Below, piece by piece: positions 1 to 11,637 of a stretch of 64,000 nucleotides of DNA. Both the position numbers and the translations under genes were made by a program. Positions within the stretch are counted from its first letter, which is position 1. Each line of letters opens with the position of its first letter. The DNA is taken from positions 62,001-126,000 of the forward strand of contig CBFFRP010000442.1 of the NCBI GenBank assembly GCA_965644295.1, in the 5' to 3' direction. The notes below the pieces were generated by a model that saw only the letters and a program-made list of their open reading frames with translations, did not search any database and was not told the origin of the DNA. This DNA comes from Paraphysomonas bandaiensis. Taxonomy: Eukaryota; Chrysophyceae.

Positions 1-65
1 CTACCTGCACAGTGCAGGCGTCTGTCAAGAGACGGTGTTTAATCCGACAGATCTCCCTCACTGAT

Positions 66-1611
66 ATGACGTGGGCTCTAGCAAAGCTATGCAAGGTGTT
101 GGCAGTGTGTATGTCTCTGCGCAACAGTCTGAAGCTGCTCAAGGGCATGTCCCTGTCGTCCGCGTCTCTGTCGCAGGAGGGGCGAGGAGTGCTCATGTTC
201 TGGACCATCTGCGGGGTGTTCATTGTATTCGAGCAGTATTTGGAGTATTTCATCCGGTGGTTTCCCATGTATTACTATGCGAAGTCCCTCTTCATCGTGC
301 TCATGGCTGTGCCGAGATTGAGATTCACTCACTATGTCTTCAATAACGCCCTCGTGCCCTCTATGGAGTACATCCACAAGTCCTTCGGGAGCATTCATGA
401 GATGAGCACTGCTGATTTCTTGCTTTTAATTCCAATCAATATCGCGTTATTGATGTTTCCTGCGCATATGGAGGGGGCCAACATAAGCGATGAGAAGGCC
501 TATGGGGAGGTCTCTTGTGATTATAATGACGAAGGGGACACTGATATAGATCTGAGTATTAATTTAGATAATGACGATATAGTATCAGAGGTAGATCATG
601 ATGATGGTGCTAAACTTACTGAGAACGACAACACGAAAGTCCAAACTCCTGGTGCGCATTTGACTCCTGATCGAGCCAGTAAAACTCCAGATAGCAATAA
701 TCAGAATGAGCGGAGTGAGAACATAATGACGACCCCTGTATCCGCATCTAAACGAGGGCTGTATAGAAATAGTACAGATATCGTAGTTGGTAGTATGAGA
801 CAGGTGTGTGGCTATCGTACATGTTTATATCCATATCGTTTGCTTCCGTTTGTACTGATTGCGCTTTATGTTTCTACAGTTGCTCACTGGCGATTCAGAC
901 TCAAAGATGAGCGACTCTGTCTTTAATTTTGATTTACACTCTCCTAACCCCAACTCTCAGTATCGATTAAGACATTCCATGACTCCAGGCTCGCATGCCT
1001 CCCGATCGCCAGACAGCAGCTCCAGGTCCAACGTAGTCGGGGGATTGGATGGGGATAGAGAAAAACACGTCACTCAGCGAAAGCCCAGCATATATAAACC
1101 AACAGATCTGTCTAATAGATCTCAGTCTGGAGCGACATCACTTCGTAGTGATGCGGTAAAGTCGTCCCACCGAATATTGCGTAATTCATCGCGGATATCA
1201 TCGAGGGACAGAGACATTTCGGTGGCTCGTGAAAATTGTTCTAAAGATTCAATGCCACTGCAACCACCTATCGCAGAGAGCAAGTTATCAGATATATCCA
1301 CTGAGGCATCTAGTCGTCCTTCTCTGCGTTCGAGATTGCACACTGCTGCGGGTGCATTGAGTCAAAAAGCAGCAAAGATGTCAAGTAGAAGTAGAAGTAG
1401 AGGGCGGGTCGGCAGTCGGACTTCCTCCAGGGATCAAACCATCCTCAGTGAGAATCGACTGGACAGAATCGATGATTCCCATTATTTAACCTCAGTCAGT
1501 GTTGATGAAGCAGCAACTTCGAAACTGTCTACCAGAAGACGAAGCGCCAAATTAAGTTCAACATCGACTGGCAGTGCCAGACAGACAAGCAACTCGTCTA
1601 AGAAACGGTAG
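66..1611 (+). CDS. REEP/HVA22 (TB2/DP1) family ER-shaping membrane protein with Ser/Arg-rich tail; 5' end possibly partial
   Basis: Two exons, 66-803 and 880-1611, joined in phase 0 across a 76-bp GT...AG intron (CAG|GTGTGT ... TTCTACAG), giving about 489 residues. Residues about 45-115 show the TB2/DP1/HVA22 pattern: a tryptophan- and aromatic-rich double hairpin with FWTICGVF, then RWFPMYYYAKS, then VFNNALVPSMEYIHKSF. Proteins of this family insert hairpins into the cytosolic leaflet of the ER and bend tubules (family knowledge). The rest is an acidic linker and a long low-complexity Ser/Arg tail with many SRS and RSRS runs, far longer than in plant HVA22, as in some REEP proteins. The start is the first in-frame ATG (66). 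The frame is open to the window edge, so an upstream exon cannot be excluded. The last 155 bp of coding sequence and the 3' flank are duplicated downstream. Confidence 0.75.
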
Positions 1612-2057
1612 CTTGTGAATTTGATTGTAGAGACAAGTTCCGCTTCCTTTTATGGCTGTAATTGTGCAGGATAAGTTGTATTTAATACACGGCGGATAAT
1701 TACGCGGAATATATCAGTGAATGGTGATATTCTTCAGAAAATATCGTGTAGCGAATTAATACGCTTTCGCAATATTGTAATTAAGTATATAATTTTTTTG
1801 TGGACAAATACACTACCTCTCTGTGGATTTAGAATAGCCCTGTGAAGTTTACAGTTTTAAGAACTTTGCAGGAGAAATGAGAATTTGATTTCCCAAAGCG
1901 AATCGGATACATTTGTCAGGGTATGAAATCATCACACTGCTGTAAGTATATAGTCCATGCTACCGAAATCATTTTTATTCCTTCAATCATACTGCAATGT
2001 ATTGAGGTCGTAGCTGAGCATCAGCAAGAATCCAGAGAATTAGAGATCATACTGCAT
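1457..2057. repeat. Upstream copy of 600-bp direct duplication flanking the LINE
   Basis: This stretch contains the last coding bases and the 3' untranslated region of the REEP-like gene. It recurs at 4139-4744. The copies differ by a 2-bp indel (TTAAGTTC versus TTAAAAGTTC), a 3-bp ATT indel near the end and a single substitution at the left edge. Confidence 0.93.
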
Positions 2058-4138
2058 GTGTGGAATGTCTTTTTATTTAGCAATAGGCGTTAAAAACTCG
2101 TTCCGATATAGTGGCTAGTTGAATGCTAGATCTACTAGTTAGACCTCTACCCATAACTAATCAGCACAAATTCTATTATCCTACTATTTAACGCTACAGA
2201 AGCTGCTTGTGCGTCGCCGCAAGCACCAAGGTGCAACCACTTCCGTTCTTGATGTTGTGTGTGAGTTCGCCCTGCTCGTGTGTCTGAGGACTCACTGGCG
2301 CGTGTTGTCTGGGGGTCTCCCCTTGGGATAAGGTTCCGCCTGGCTCTGAGGTACCGGGTTCTGTATTAAGGTCCTGAGTGTACCGAGCACTAGAGGTGTG
2401 TATTGAGAGGTTGATGGTGTGGTGGAGTGTAGCGGTGTCACCATGCACCGTCTGGGCGTTGGGCATAGGAGGAGTTGCCGGAGACGTCGCCGCCGTTGTC
2501 TAGGGCCTGTTGGTTTCATACGGTCCGGTGCTATGGTCCTTTGTGTATGGTTGGGAGGGTTCATAGGTGCGGTGGGTGGTGTTCAAGTCTTGGTTCGTCT
2601 GTGGATTCCTAGTAGTCTTAGCACCCTTGGGCGTTTCCGTTTCTGTCTTTTTTGTGGACTCGGCCGCTGTCGTAGCCTTGGGGGACCTTTCCGTAGGGTC
2701 AGGTACCTTCTACTTCGATCTTGGATCATGAGCTTTGCTGCAGCGAAAAGCGGTAGAAGTAATTTGATGATCGCTGATTCGATGCTGCGCAGTCCTTGGG
2801 ATGTCAGTGACTCATGGATGTGATCTCCAAAAACCATTTCAAGCTGTGTAGTTGTGATGGTACCCGTCCAGAATCTCTCCACCTGTGGCACGGAAGGGTT
2901 CCAGGCCCTGCTGGAGAGTCGCTGCAGTACAGTGGTGGTCCATTGGGGTAGTTCCGGATTTCTCATTTCTTCTAGGAGCGCGTTTTTGTGGCTGTGAAAT
3001 GCAGACTCCCTTATCTGCGTTATGGTGTCGTTTGTACAGTCTAAACACATATGCTTGAGTGAGTCTAGTCTAAATCCGCAGTCAGTGCATACAGCTTTAG
3101 CCATGTCGAGTCCGTGTTTGGTTTTCGCCCGGTTTCTTCCTATGCTGCAGGATTTGTCCCATGTCAGTGCTGCATTGAGTACTCGTTGGCGCAGGTGGGA
3201 GCTCACTTTGTCCTTTGACGGGCCACCATCATCTGCTTGCGCCAGTTTGCGCGGAAGTAGTGCTCCGCTGTCTTTCCAGTATCCAGGAGCCCGGTCAGGA
3301 TTGTGACCGTAGCGTTGGTCTCGGAGAGCTGTGTAGGCCTCCAGCGCCCGTTGATTACGGAGGGATTGGAAATCCGTGAGCAGAGGGCTAGTGCGATACG
3401 GCCGTCGTTCCCCAGTTAGGCGCCAGTGCCATAAACCCTCGGTAAGTATTCTCTCGATGGCTTGGTCCACTTCTATGTTACAGACCGTGTAATTTTGTCT
3501 TCCTAGTAGTCGATCTACCTCAAGCCAGTCCTCTCCTGCCACTGCGTCGGCAATGTAAATTCCTTTGTCTTCATATGTCCATTCAGACTCGTCAGAGGTG
3601 CGTCGTTCGGGGTGTGATCGGACCCAGGCTACTGTCCTTGTGCAATCGTTGTTTGCTGCAATGCTTTCGAGCAGTACACCTTTTGCACGATGCCCAAGTG
3701 CCCGACGTCTGGTGGAAAGTGCTTCATGTGTGCGTATGCAGACGGCCTTACAGTCCGTGTTTATCGGTATGTGTGATGGGAGTCGCGCAGACAGTATAAG
3801 CGCCATTGCTGCTCCCATGAGCTCGTATGCATACGGGCCAAGTCCAGGCACGTCGCTGAAGGGTGTCTCTAATCGTAGTATTTTTGTTGTACCGGTCTTC
3901 CATTCATCCTCCGGGGGGAGCCAGACTGCCGCCGCTCCTCCATAATGTATGTGCCCATCTTGTGCGTGGGTGTACGTGCGTAATGCGGCGCGGGGATAGG
4001 GCTGTAGGTGTGTATGAGCCGTCCGTGAAGATTGCCTGATAGGTGTCCGCGTTTACATCATCCAGTCCTAATGCGTGGATAATGTTGGTCAGGGTGTTGG
4101 TATCTTGAGGTTACGGAATGTCGGGTTGTTGTGTGTAA
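2058..4138 (-). mobile_element. 5'-truncated non-LTR retrotransposon (LINE family A) with RNase H domain
   Basis: The insertion lies between the two copies of the 600-bp duplication and is oriented on the minus strand. Its coding part encodes a retrotransposon RNase H: an ITFTDGS-type TDGSYT motif near 4030, ELMGAAMAL (Glu) near 3820, INTDCKAV (Asp) near 3760 and a distal D-x-GIYIADAV (Asp) near 3560. These match the D-E-D-D catalytic set. A frame change separates the TDGS motif from the rest, so the copy is broken. Downstream of the RNase H lies a Cys/His segment (CTDCGFRLDSLKHMCLDC) and a long 3' tail ending near AGACATTCC. The reverse transcriptase and anything upstream are missing. The same 3' tail occurs at 23399-24017, about 35670-36179 and 54588-54777. 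Confidence 0.85.
2583..3851 (-). pseudogene. LINE-encoded RNase H and C-terminal region (frame-disrupted)
   Basis: The longest open frame of the LINE, about 420 residues on the minus strand. Its N-terminus continues upstream without an ATG to about 3960, where the frame is lost and the TDGS catalytic motif lies in another frame. Visible RNase H residues are the Glu in ELMGAAM, the Asp in NTDCKAV and the Asp in GIYIADAVAG. A zinc-knuckle-like CTDCGF...HMCLDC follows. The end is basic and proline-rich. It is a dead fragment of a pol protein rather than a cellular gene. Confidence 0.8.
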
Positions 4139-4744
4139 GACTAGACAGAATCGATGATTCCCATTATTTAACCTCAGTCAGTGTTGATGAAGCAGCAACT
4201 TCGAAACTGTCTACCAGAAGACGAAGCGCCAAATTAAAAGTTCAACATCGACTGGCAGTGCCAGACAGACAAGCAACTCGTCTAAGAAACGGTAGCTTGT
4301 GAATTTGATTGTAGAGACAAGTTCCGCTTCCTTTTATGGCTGTAATTGTGCAGGATAAGTTGTATTTAATACACGGCGGATAATTACGCGGAATATATCA
4401 GTGAATGGTGATATTCTTCAGAAAATATCGTGTAGCGAATTAATACGCTTTCGCAATATTGTAATTAAGTATATAATTTTTTTGTGGACAAATACACTAC
4501 CTCTCTGTGGATTTAGAATAGCCCTGTGAAGTTTACAGTTTTAAGAACTTTGCAGGAGAAATGAGAATTTGATTTCCCAAAGCGAATCGGATACATTTGT
4601 CAGGGTATGAAATCATCACACTGCTGTAAGTATATAGTCCATGCTACCGAAATCATTTTTATTCCTTCAATCATACTGCAATGTATTGAGGTCGTAGCTG
4701 AGCATCAGCAAGAATCCAGAGAATTATTAGAGATCATACTGCAT
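4139..4744. repeat. Downstream copy of 600-bp direct duplication flanking the LINE
   Basis: Near-identical second copy of 1457-2057. It includes a 155-bp remnant of the REEP-like coding sequence, now without start or promoter, followed by its 3' untranslated sequence. The 4745-5193 stretch after it shows no convincing gene and is presumably the original 3' flank. Confidence 0.93.
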
Positions 4745-5193
4745 TGACGCAGTATGCTACTGTTAGTCGGCTAGACGAATGACAAAAAATTGCCCTTTAG
4801 ACTTTTGTGCTCGACAAAATTCATTTCTCATTCACACCATAAATCAAATTTGGGGTAGTAATACAATGCATTGCGCCTTTCCCCTGATGAACTGCATAAC
4901 ACGCAACTGCACAATATTGGTAGTTAATAGCATTCCGAATTACTTACAGAACTACATGAGCTATATGTGCTACAAAAAAACACTACTACTCCAACTGGAT
5001 GTATACGATAGTTCAAGCACGACACCATGTAACGCAAAAAACAACTATTTAAGCACTCTAAAAACTAATATGAGAACTAGCACAAGGTCTATCCCATCCA
5101 TCCTTCCTGCATCATGACTACCATGGTGTCTTCCATCACTTGTTGATCCCGCAGCCACTCTCCTACATCACAAAGAATCACTTCAACAGCACA

Positions 5194-8100
5194 CTACATA
5201 CACAGGCCTTCACCTAGGTGTTGTACTGCTCTTGTAGCAACCGCCTTATCGTGCTCCTGCTGTCTCACCAGATCTACTTGATCGAGCGCTTCTGCTTCAG
5301 ACTGAGAATGATCTACACGTGTAGTTCCTTCTACAGACTCATTTCCACTCTGCTTTACCGAACAACCATTACGAAAATACGTTGCAAAACGAAAAGTTAC
5401 CTCGTCAATGATAACACAATCGTCTTGCTCATGCTCCTCTCCACTGCTAGGATCACTGTCACTGTAGGTGATGTTCCTGTAGAGGTCTCCGCCTATGCGA
5501 CTCTGGATATCTTCAGGGACCTCTATAGAGTCAATGAACTGAACAGCTGCGGTCAGGCAGGTTATGTAGTAGGCAGCTTCTCCAAAGGACTCCAGAACAG
5601 CGAACGCTGTTACGTAGTGCTGTACATGCCTCAGTATCAGAAAGAAATTCAACCCAGAAAGTAGATGTATATTACATAACAGCATACGCAAACTGCATAA
5701 CAGCAACTAAGATAAGTGTTGAACGCACCAGCAGTAGGTGTATACAGGGTATATTTGCATTGATGAGAACATGCACAAGAAGCGGAAAGATTGTATCAGC
5801 CCCAAGAGGATCCGTCTTCCCTGCGTGACTGTGTGCTGTTCTCGTGAGCCATATCATCGCTAGTAAAACATTCACAACAATGTCCTTATAAAAACGGAAA
5901 ATTATGCATGCATTAGTGTAAAGTGTAAAATTACCCTTGGGCAAACAGACGTATGAATGAGACCAAGCACTCGTGAAGGAATTGCATACGGAGCAATAGG
6001 TAGTTCAGGCTTACAACTGGTGTCCCCTATACACTCATTAGTGGAACTCCCGTCACCTCTGTCGATAGTAGAAGATACAGATGGGATGGCGCTGTAATCA
6101 CGAGAAAGAAGAGTTTCAATGCGCCGACTCAAAGTTCCTAGATCGGCTTTGCTTAACAGCACCTCGCATGCTGCTACTTTGCGCAGCTTGGATGCACTGC
6201 GTCGCCTCGTCTTCCGTCCTCCCACAGAGTCAGTAGATAGCTGTAGTTGGTCGCGGCTACTCTCTCGTGATTCTGGGGGTGGACTTCCCTCCACTCCAGC
6301 AGAATCAGCCACTGTGCGGGATGGGGTTTCGTCGGCGTCATCTGTAGGTTCTGGGTCTCCAAGAACTGTTTGAAATAAAACTAGATTCGGTTGAGACTTA
6401 CGTCGCTTCTGTTCTTCCGCGCCAGAACTAGCCCCGCCATATGGGCCGCTCGGCATGATATCATTCTCAGACCACGACTTGAACTCCTCTGAAACCGGAA
6501 GTGATGCCAACTCACTCTCCGGTGGACTATGGCTATGAGAAGATCGATCTAATTCTGACCCAAGCAGGTTAACACTCTGTCGAATGCTCTGTCGGCGCCT
6601 CTCAGTCAATTGTTCTGTATGCAAGCTTCCTTCAGATGACGAAGATGGGGAAGAGGGCGAACGACCAAGGTACTTCGGCTCTACAGCATAGCTCAGTGGG
6701 TCAATAAAGCGGCACATGTAACACTGCACGCGCCACTGCCTGTCTAGACGTTTCATTTCTAGAGAAGGGTATCGAAATAAGCTGTCATATACGTTCCTGC
6801 AGGAGAGTCAATGCATTGCTAAAAGGACAAACGGCGCTACAGACTGCAAGTTGCATATGGCCCACCTGTGCACGATAACATCTGTAAGGGCAACGAGCAC
6901 CCCTTTCATTTTCTCCGGCAATGAATAATGGCTGGAGAGAACATTCAAAGCAAAGTACCGTATAAAAGTCTGCACTGCTTTAGGATGGGCAATGAATGCG
7001 GCATCTAATTAATAAATAGAAATCGTTAAACAAAGCAGGAGACTCGGGCATATATGCAAGCAGCACTCACTTCCTTCCACCGCAGTTTTTTTAATTGTCC
7101 CTGATAAATGCTTGGTATCGCTAGGGGTAGATGCATCCTTCGATACGCTCTTCTGCGGCGTCTTCTGCAGTTGAGAACCAGTGTCATGGGTAGATACATT
7201 AGAGGTCTGACGTGAAATCGAACTCTCGGCGGAATCTTGTACGGGCGCGGTGGTACTGAGAGATTTCACAAGATTGCACCAGCGCCTAAACAATCTATCA
7301 CATTCACAAATATAAGACCCAATTCAAGAGAACAATAAATAGTCGGACCTTCCTTCACGTTCTCTTTCATCATCGACGAATCGTAGAAACTCGGAGTAAA
7401 TCTCATTCTCTTTTTTGCATCTGTCCATGTACCTGTAAAAGACAAGTAAACGTCGAACCACCCCGACACTAATAGGTTGAATCGCATGCATGACAGCATT
7501 TAATTTTTCCAGAAATGCCTATAGCACTCACCACTCACAGAATTCTGGCCATGTTGCAGTGGACGACACCTCCGTATCAATACTCAGATTTCTGTCATCC
7601 AGCAGCTCCGCATACCTAGCGCAGCAATACATCAATTGTCTCACTCGGCTAAGAATAGGCACTATGTTTTTGGGTTATGCAACCTACCTGGAGCATATGT
7701 TCTGAAGGATGGCCTCTCTTTCCTGATATGGCTTAGAGTTCAATTCTGGAAGCAGCTCTCTACAAGTAGCAACAACCCATTACCAACGGTCTACCTTCTC
7801 AACATGCTATACCTGAATTTCAAACTGTATGTATGACAAAGCCGATCAAAGTGTAGAAGGCGAATGCGTTTCTCCATATACGCTGCATCTTCCTCGAGTA
7901 GCCGCTCGGGGCTCTACAATACTCAAATATTATTGTGATGTGATCACAAAGCAGCGGTACAATTAAGGGACGCAAAATGCGCGGAGCAGTTAGGTATATC
8001 AGCTTACCATGTAAAATTGATCGCCTACTTGAGCAAGACGTTCCTTCTCCGTCGGAAGTCTCTTAGAAGGTTTTGTGCCTAGTGTTGTCACAATTGCATT

Positions 8101-8761
8101 GATATCTCGAATACGTCGCTGAATAGTGCTGAAGAGAAATAGTCAGGAGCCGATACCACAAATAGGGGGTGTCAAATAGCACTTACACACGCAACACTGA
8201 AGAGGTATACACTTACACACACTAACGTACAGTGAACTTACGTGAGAACATGCTTCGACATATCGATGAGTAGCTCCCCTCGATCCTGTCGCATCCACGA
8301 CTACACAAAGACACATCAGACTCCTTTGATAGCGATGCATCTGTCTCTCCCTATATATCTCACAGGACACACGTGGTTACCTGCATCCTGAAGTCCTCTA
8401 TAAGGTGCTCCAGTCCCCATCGCCACAACTGCATCTCTTGTTCTTTGAACTCGACATGAAGTGACTCCTGCTTGTGAGTGTGTAGTTGAACAGCCTTCTC
8501 GACGACTCTCATATCAGCCTGCAGCAGCTGTCTGTATGCGGCCATACACAGACGAGTCGATCGATCTTCTTTCTTCTCACCGCTAAATATGTGCATAAAC
8601 CCAGTGAAGTGAGACGAAGACAGAGAATCGTATCTTGAAGGGTTAATTGAGGCACTTTCCTTCGAGTCCTTCTTATGACCCAACACCCTCATGAAACCAC
8701 TATCAACACGACGATCCCTCTCTCTATCCCTATCCTTCCTCCTCCTACGACCTTGATCCAT
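5194..8761 (-). CDS. VPS9-domain protein, probable Rab5-family guanine nucleotide exchange factor
   Basis: Twelve exons on the minus strand: 8381-8761, 8242-8300, 8008-8128, 7813-7913, 7688-7759, 7532-7615, 7349-7432, 7071-7294, 6866-7004, 5935-6796, 5729-5884, 5194-5619. All junctions are GT...AG and join in frame to 902 residues. The C-terminal half of a VPS9 domain is clear at residues about 734-790: DPLGADTIFPLLVHVLINAN followed by FGEAAYYITCLTAAVQFI, matching the (G)ADD-LPLLIYVLI-AN and GE-YY-TNL-AVAFI signature of Rabex-5/RIN/ALS2-type proteins. VPS9 domains load GTP onto Rab5/Rab21 GTPases on early endosomes. The N-terminal 700 residues are Arg-rich at the start, then helical, then Ser-rich; I recognise no domain there. 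The domain's conserved Asp, Pro and Tyr core is present. The start is the ATG at 8761. A divergent lipase-like gene begins 314 bp away. Confidence 0.82.
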
Positions 8762-8828
8762 ATCTACGATAACCACACACGATCAACAATATAACCTACA
8801 TGATCATACCATTGGAACATGACCTGTA

Positions 8829-8999
8829 TACACATACATACATACATACATACATACATACATACATACATACATACATACATACATACATACATACATA
8901 CATACATACATACATACATACATACATACATACATACATACATACATACATACATACATACATACATACATACATACATACATACATACATACATACAT
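8829..8999. repeat. (ACAT)n tetranucleotide array in a bidirectional promoter
   Basis: About 42 nearly perfect copies of a CATA/TACA unit fill the gap between the VPS9 gene (start codon at 8761, 68 bp away) and the lipase-like gene (start at 9076, 77 bp away). Apparent open frames of (YIHT)n or (MYVC)n here are artefacts of the repeat. Confidence 0.97.
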
Positions 9000-9075
9000 T
9001 CATGCATGTATGGCTAGGCTGGATAGTGTGTTTATATAGATATTGTATTGGTGTTGATTGAGGGTAGTGGTAACG

Positions 9076-10221
9076 ATGGTCTCCATGTCAGCATTGTTAG
9101 TGTATGTGTTGGTGTTTGTGTGTGGGTTGCTCATTGGTTGCTGTGTGTATATGTATGTGTGTGTGGGTTATGATGCCAGTCATTCAGACGAGAGGCGCAG
9201 GAGATATCGCGACATCATCATCAGCAATAACTCTACCAGTGGCAGCACCAGTAGCGGCAGCAGCATGTACTCATATGACTATGAGGCCTGTGGAATCCAG
9301 TACAGTAACGAGTGGGTCCCTAATAGCCGCAACCTTCTTCTCCATAGACAGCAGCTGATCCCTGTGGAGGGCTATAGTGGTGTGGTGGCTCTGTGTCACG
9401 GGTATGGGGATCACACGCTGGGGTTCCTCACTGAGATAGCTATCAACATATGTAAGAGTGGGTTCGCTGTCATCATGATGGATGCGGAGGTACGCTGTGT
9501 GCGTGTGTGTCTGCTGTCATTGATGTGGTTGATGTGCTGTTAGGGTCATGGGCTCAGCGATGGACTGCACGGTCATATATCGGATATAATGGACATCACT
9601 ACTGACTACTCTGATTATATTATGGAGCAAGCCAACCGAAAGATATTCAGATCCAAACCTTTTTTTTTGTATGGCAATTCAATGGGCGGAGCGATTGCAT
9701 TCAATATTTGCACAAGATGCCCGGCCAGAAAGGTCATAGAGGGTGTTATAATGGTCGCCCCTATGGTCAAAATCGCGGATAATATGCAGCCTCCGAAAAT
9801 TCTGACACTCATTTTGAAGGCTTTGGCCAATATTTTCCCCCTGGCGCCTATTACACCGGTACCGTCAATACCTGAAAAGTGCTTCAAGAATCCGGAGGTC
9901 TTGGCGCGAGCATTGAAATGCTCTCTTGTGTACCGCATGAAGCCTAGACTAGGAACGGCAGTCGCAATGATGAAAGCGACGGAGGATATTGCTTCACGTA
10001 TGCACGAGCTTAAGCACCCTGTGCTTATACAACACGGAGAGGCGGACCAAGTGACATGCCATAAAAACTCTATTACGTTATTCGAGAAATGCTCTTCCGA
10101 GGACAAAACGCTTAAAATATATCCTGGTGCATGGCACAGCCTAGTAGTCGGAGAGTACGAACCACTATCATCTGAAGTATTCAATGATATCGTTACCTGG
10201 CTACGAGAGAGGTGTCGGTAG
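9076..10221 (+). CDS. Alpha/beta hydrolase, monoacylglycerol-lipase-like, membrane-anchored
   Basis: Two exons, 9076-9489 and 9544-10221, phase 0, 54-bp GT...TAG intron, 363 residues. Residues about 5-30 form a hydrophobic signal anchor (LLVYVLVFVCGLLIGCC). The hydrolase core follows: oxyanion-region HGYGDH, the DAEGHGLSDG motif that spans the splice junction, the nucleophile elbow GNSMGG, the acid in HGEADQVT and the catalytic His in GAWHSL. This order and the GHG-S-G motif match serine hydrolase family proteins such as monoacylglycerol lipase and plant lysophospholipases, which release fatty acid from monoglycerides or lysophospholipids. The start is the first ATG after the microsatellite; upstream in-frame codons lack ATG. 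The gene shares a 314-bp promoter gap with the VPS9 gene. Confidence 0.85.
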
Positions 10222-10615
10222 AGGAGAGTTATTAGACGTAATACATGTAAGCCACCGTTGTATTAGCTAGGCAACTGTGAATTCTTTCGATTAATACCAT
10301 CAAAATTTGCAATATTATTGTAATATTTTCGGTTTTTAACGGTATGTACTAAGTAGACATTTCATCTCAATGTGACTATTAAGTCATAGGAATATGAGGT
10401 TAAAATTCTATGATACATGTTAGCAGATAACTGGCATCTGTAAGAATTTCATACAATAATGGATTCAATAATGTTGAGCTGGGAACTTAGAGTAACTTAG
10501 TCAGTTTTTTATAACATATTTTATTGAAAATAAAAAACATTCACTGAAATATAACTGATCTGTCATGAGACTTTCTCTGAAGTAAGATGCCTGAACCCTG
10601 AACTCAGTAATGATA
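10222..10615. other. 3' intergenic, AT-rich, nothing recognised
   Basis: The 3' flank of the lipase-like gene. No open frame or repeat with a match elsewhere in the window was seen. Confidence 0.5.
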
Positions 10616-11110
10616 GTAGTGAATGTCTTATTATTAGCAATAGGCGTTTAAAAGTCATAACTAATTTAGCATTACAATTTAACGAACTAGTGCTTAAATC
10701 TTATATTCTTCTATTTAACGCTACGAAAGCTGCTTGACACACACACAACGACGACGAAAAAAACCGTCGTCGGAGTGTGTGTGTGTGCTTGTGCGTCACC
10801 GCAAGCACCAAGGCGCAACCACTCAAGCTGAATGTTCATATACCTGACATCTGCAGACTTTAGGATTTTTGAGTCCTTAAGGAGAGTAGCCCGGATGCTT
10901 GACTTCAGCAGGCAGCCCAATACCCCGGATGCCCTTGAGGTGGGCCTGTTCGCGAATGCTTGTTTAGTCGACAAGACCCAAAGACGTTTACGCAATTGAC
11001 ATGATTTTAGGTAGAAAACTATCTGCTGACACTTATTGAATGCCTGATTTTTAAGAAGCGCAAGCTTGTGCGTTGCCGCGACCAACCTAACAACTCGCGC
11101 GACACTAAGC
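10616..11110 (-). mobile_element. Retroelement fragment, family B
   Basis: Related sequences occur at about 35020-35460, 54140-54540 and 63300-63745, all in this orientation. The copy begins (on the plus strand) with a GAATGTCTTATTATTAGCAA end similar to the LINE family A tail, then the shared CTTGTGCGTCACCGCAAGCA block, then a family-specific stretch encoding on the minus strand ASGVLGCLLKSS and LKDSKILKSADVRY, which recur in the other copies. It looks like a decayed 3' part of a second LINE, or of a SINE-like element sharing the LINE tail. A 54-bp foldback is inserted at 10736-10789. The following 11111-11637 shows nothing recognisable. Confidence 0.65.
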
Positions 11111-11637
11111 ATAACATGACTCTCATCTAGTTACTTTTGCATGAACCGACAAGTGCTCAACTATACAACATGATTTAGCTAGCTACATGGGCATACGACG
11201 AGTTGCGAGTTTAAGACGGATCATACGCTCCTGCCCAATCTACTTGTCCTAATACAAACAACTTGCGGTCTGTATCTTCGGCATATGTCTCCTGTATATG
11301 CGACAGATCTTTAGGGCCGTCTTCACTTTCTTTCCATTTTTTCTTCATTGAATAGTTTTTTCATTTCTTTTGTCAGGCAGTAGTTAGCTATAGCACGTCA
11401 ACACTAATCTATTGCAATAATATCAGCACAGACTAGCAATGCTATTGTAGTACAATGTTCCCTAACCATCCTTGAAATATATATATCAAACGCAATTATT
11501 CGTTCCCTACCTCTACGACAATCAGACATACACTCGATATAAATGTTTTATTACTTTTATATGAATGAATCTATCGTAACATATTGACGCCATTCAAAGT
11601 GGCACTGTACACAGAACTAGTTCAAAAACAACATATG

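Noticed and set aside
12-65. Upstream extension of the REEP-like gene from a non-ATG codon
   Set aside because: There is no ATG in this stretch; it may be an upstream exon or intron but cannot be judged at the window edge.
2419-2823. Plus-strand frame inside the LINE
   Set aside because: It is antisense to the RNase H frame and low-complexity, with no family features.
4779-5117. Plus-strand 112-codon frame after the duplication
   Set aside because: It has AT-rich random-looking composition, no motif, and lies in the convergent 3' gap.
5218-5664. Plus-strand frame opposite the last exon of the VPS9 gene
   Set aside because: It is antisense to the exon carrying the conserved GEAAYYIT segment.
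8764-9061. Long open frames of (YIHT)n and (MYVC)n peptides, also at 15341-16787, 20967-21269 and 42755-43473
   Set aside because: They are translations of the stop-free ATGT/ACAT tetranucleotide arrays; only parts beyond the arrays (for example the beta-helix exon at 15364-16252) are real.
9615-10184. Minus-strand 189-codon frame opposite the lipase-like gene
   Set aside because: It is a shadow of a well-supported hydrolase exon with catalytic motifs on the plus strand.
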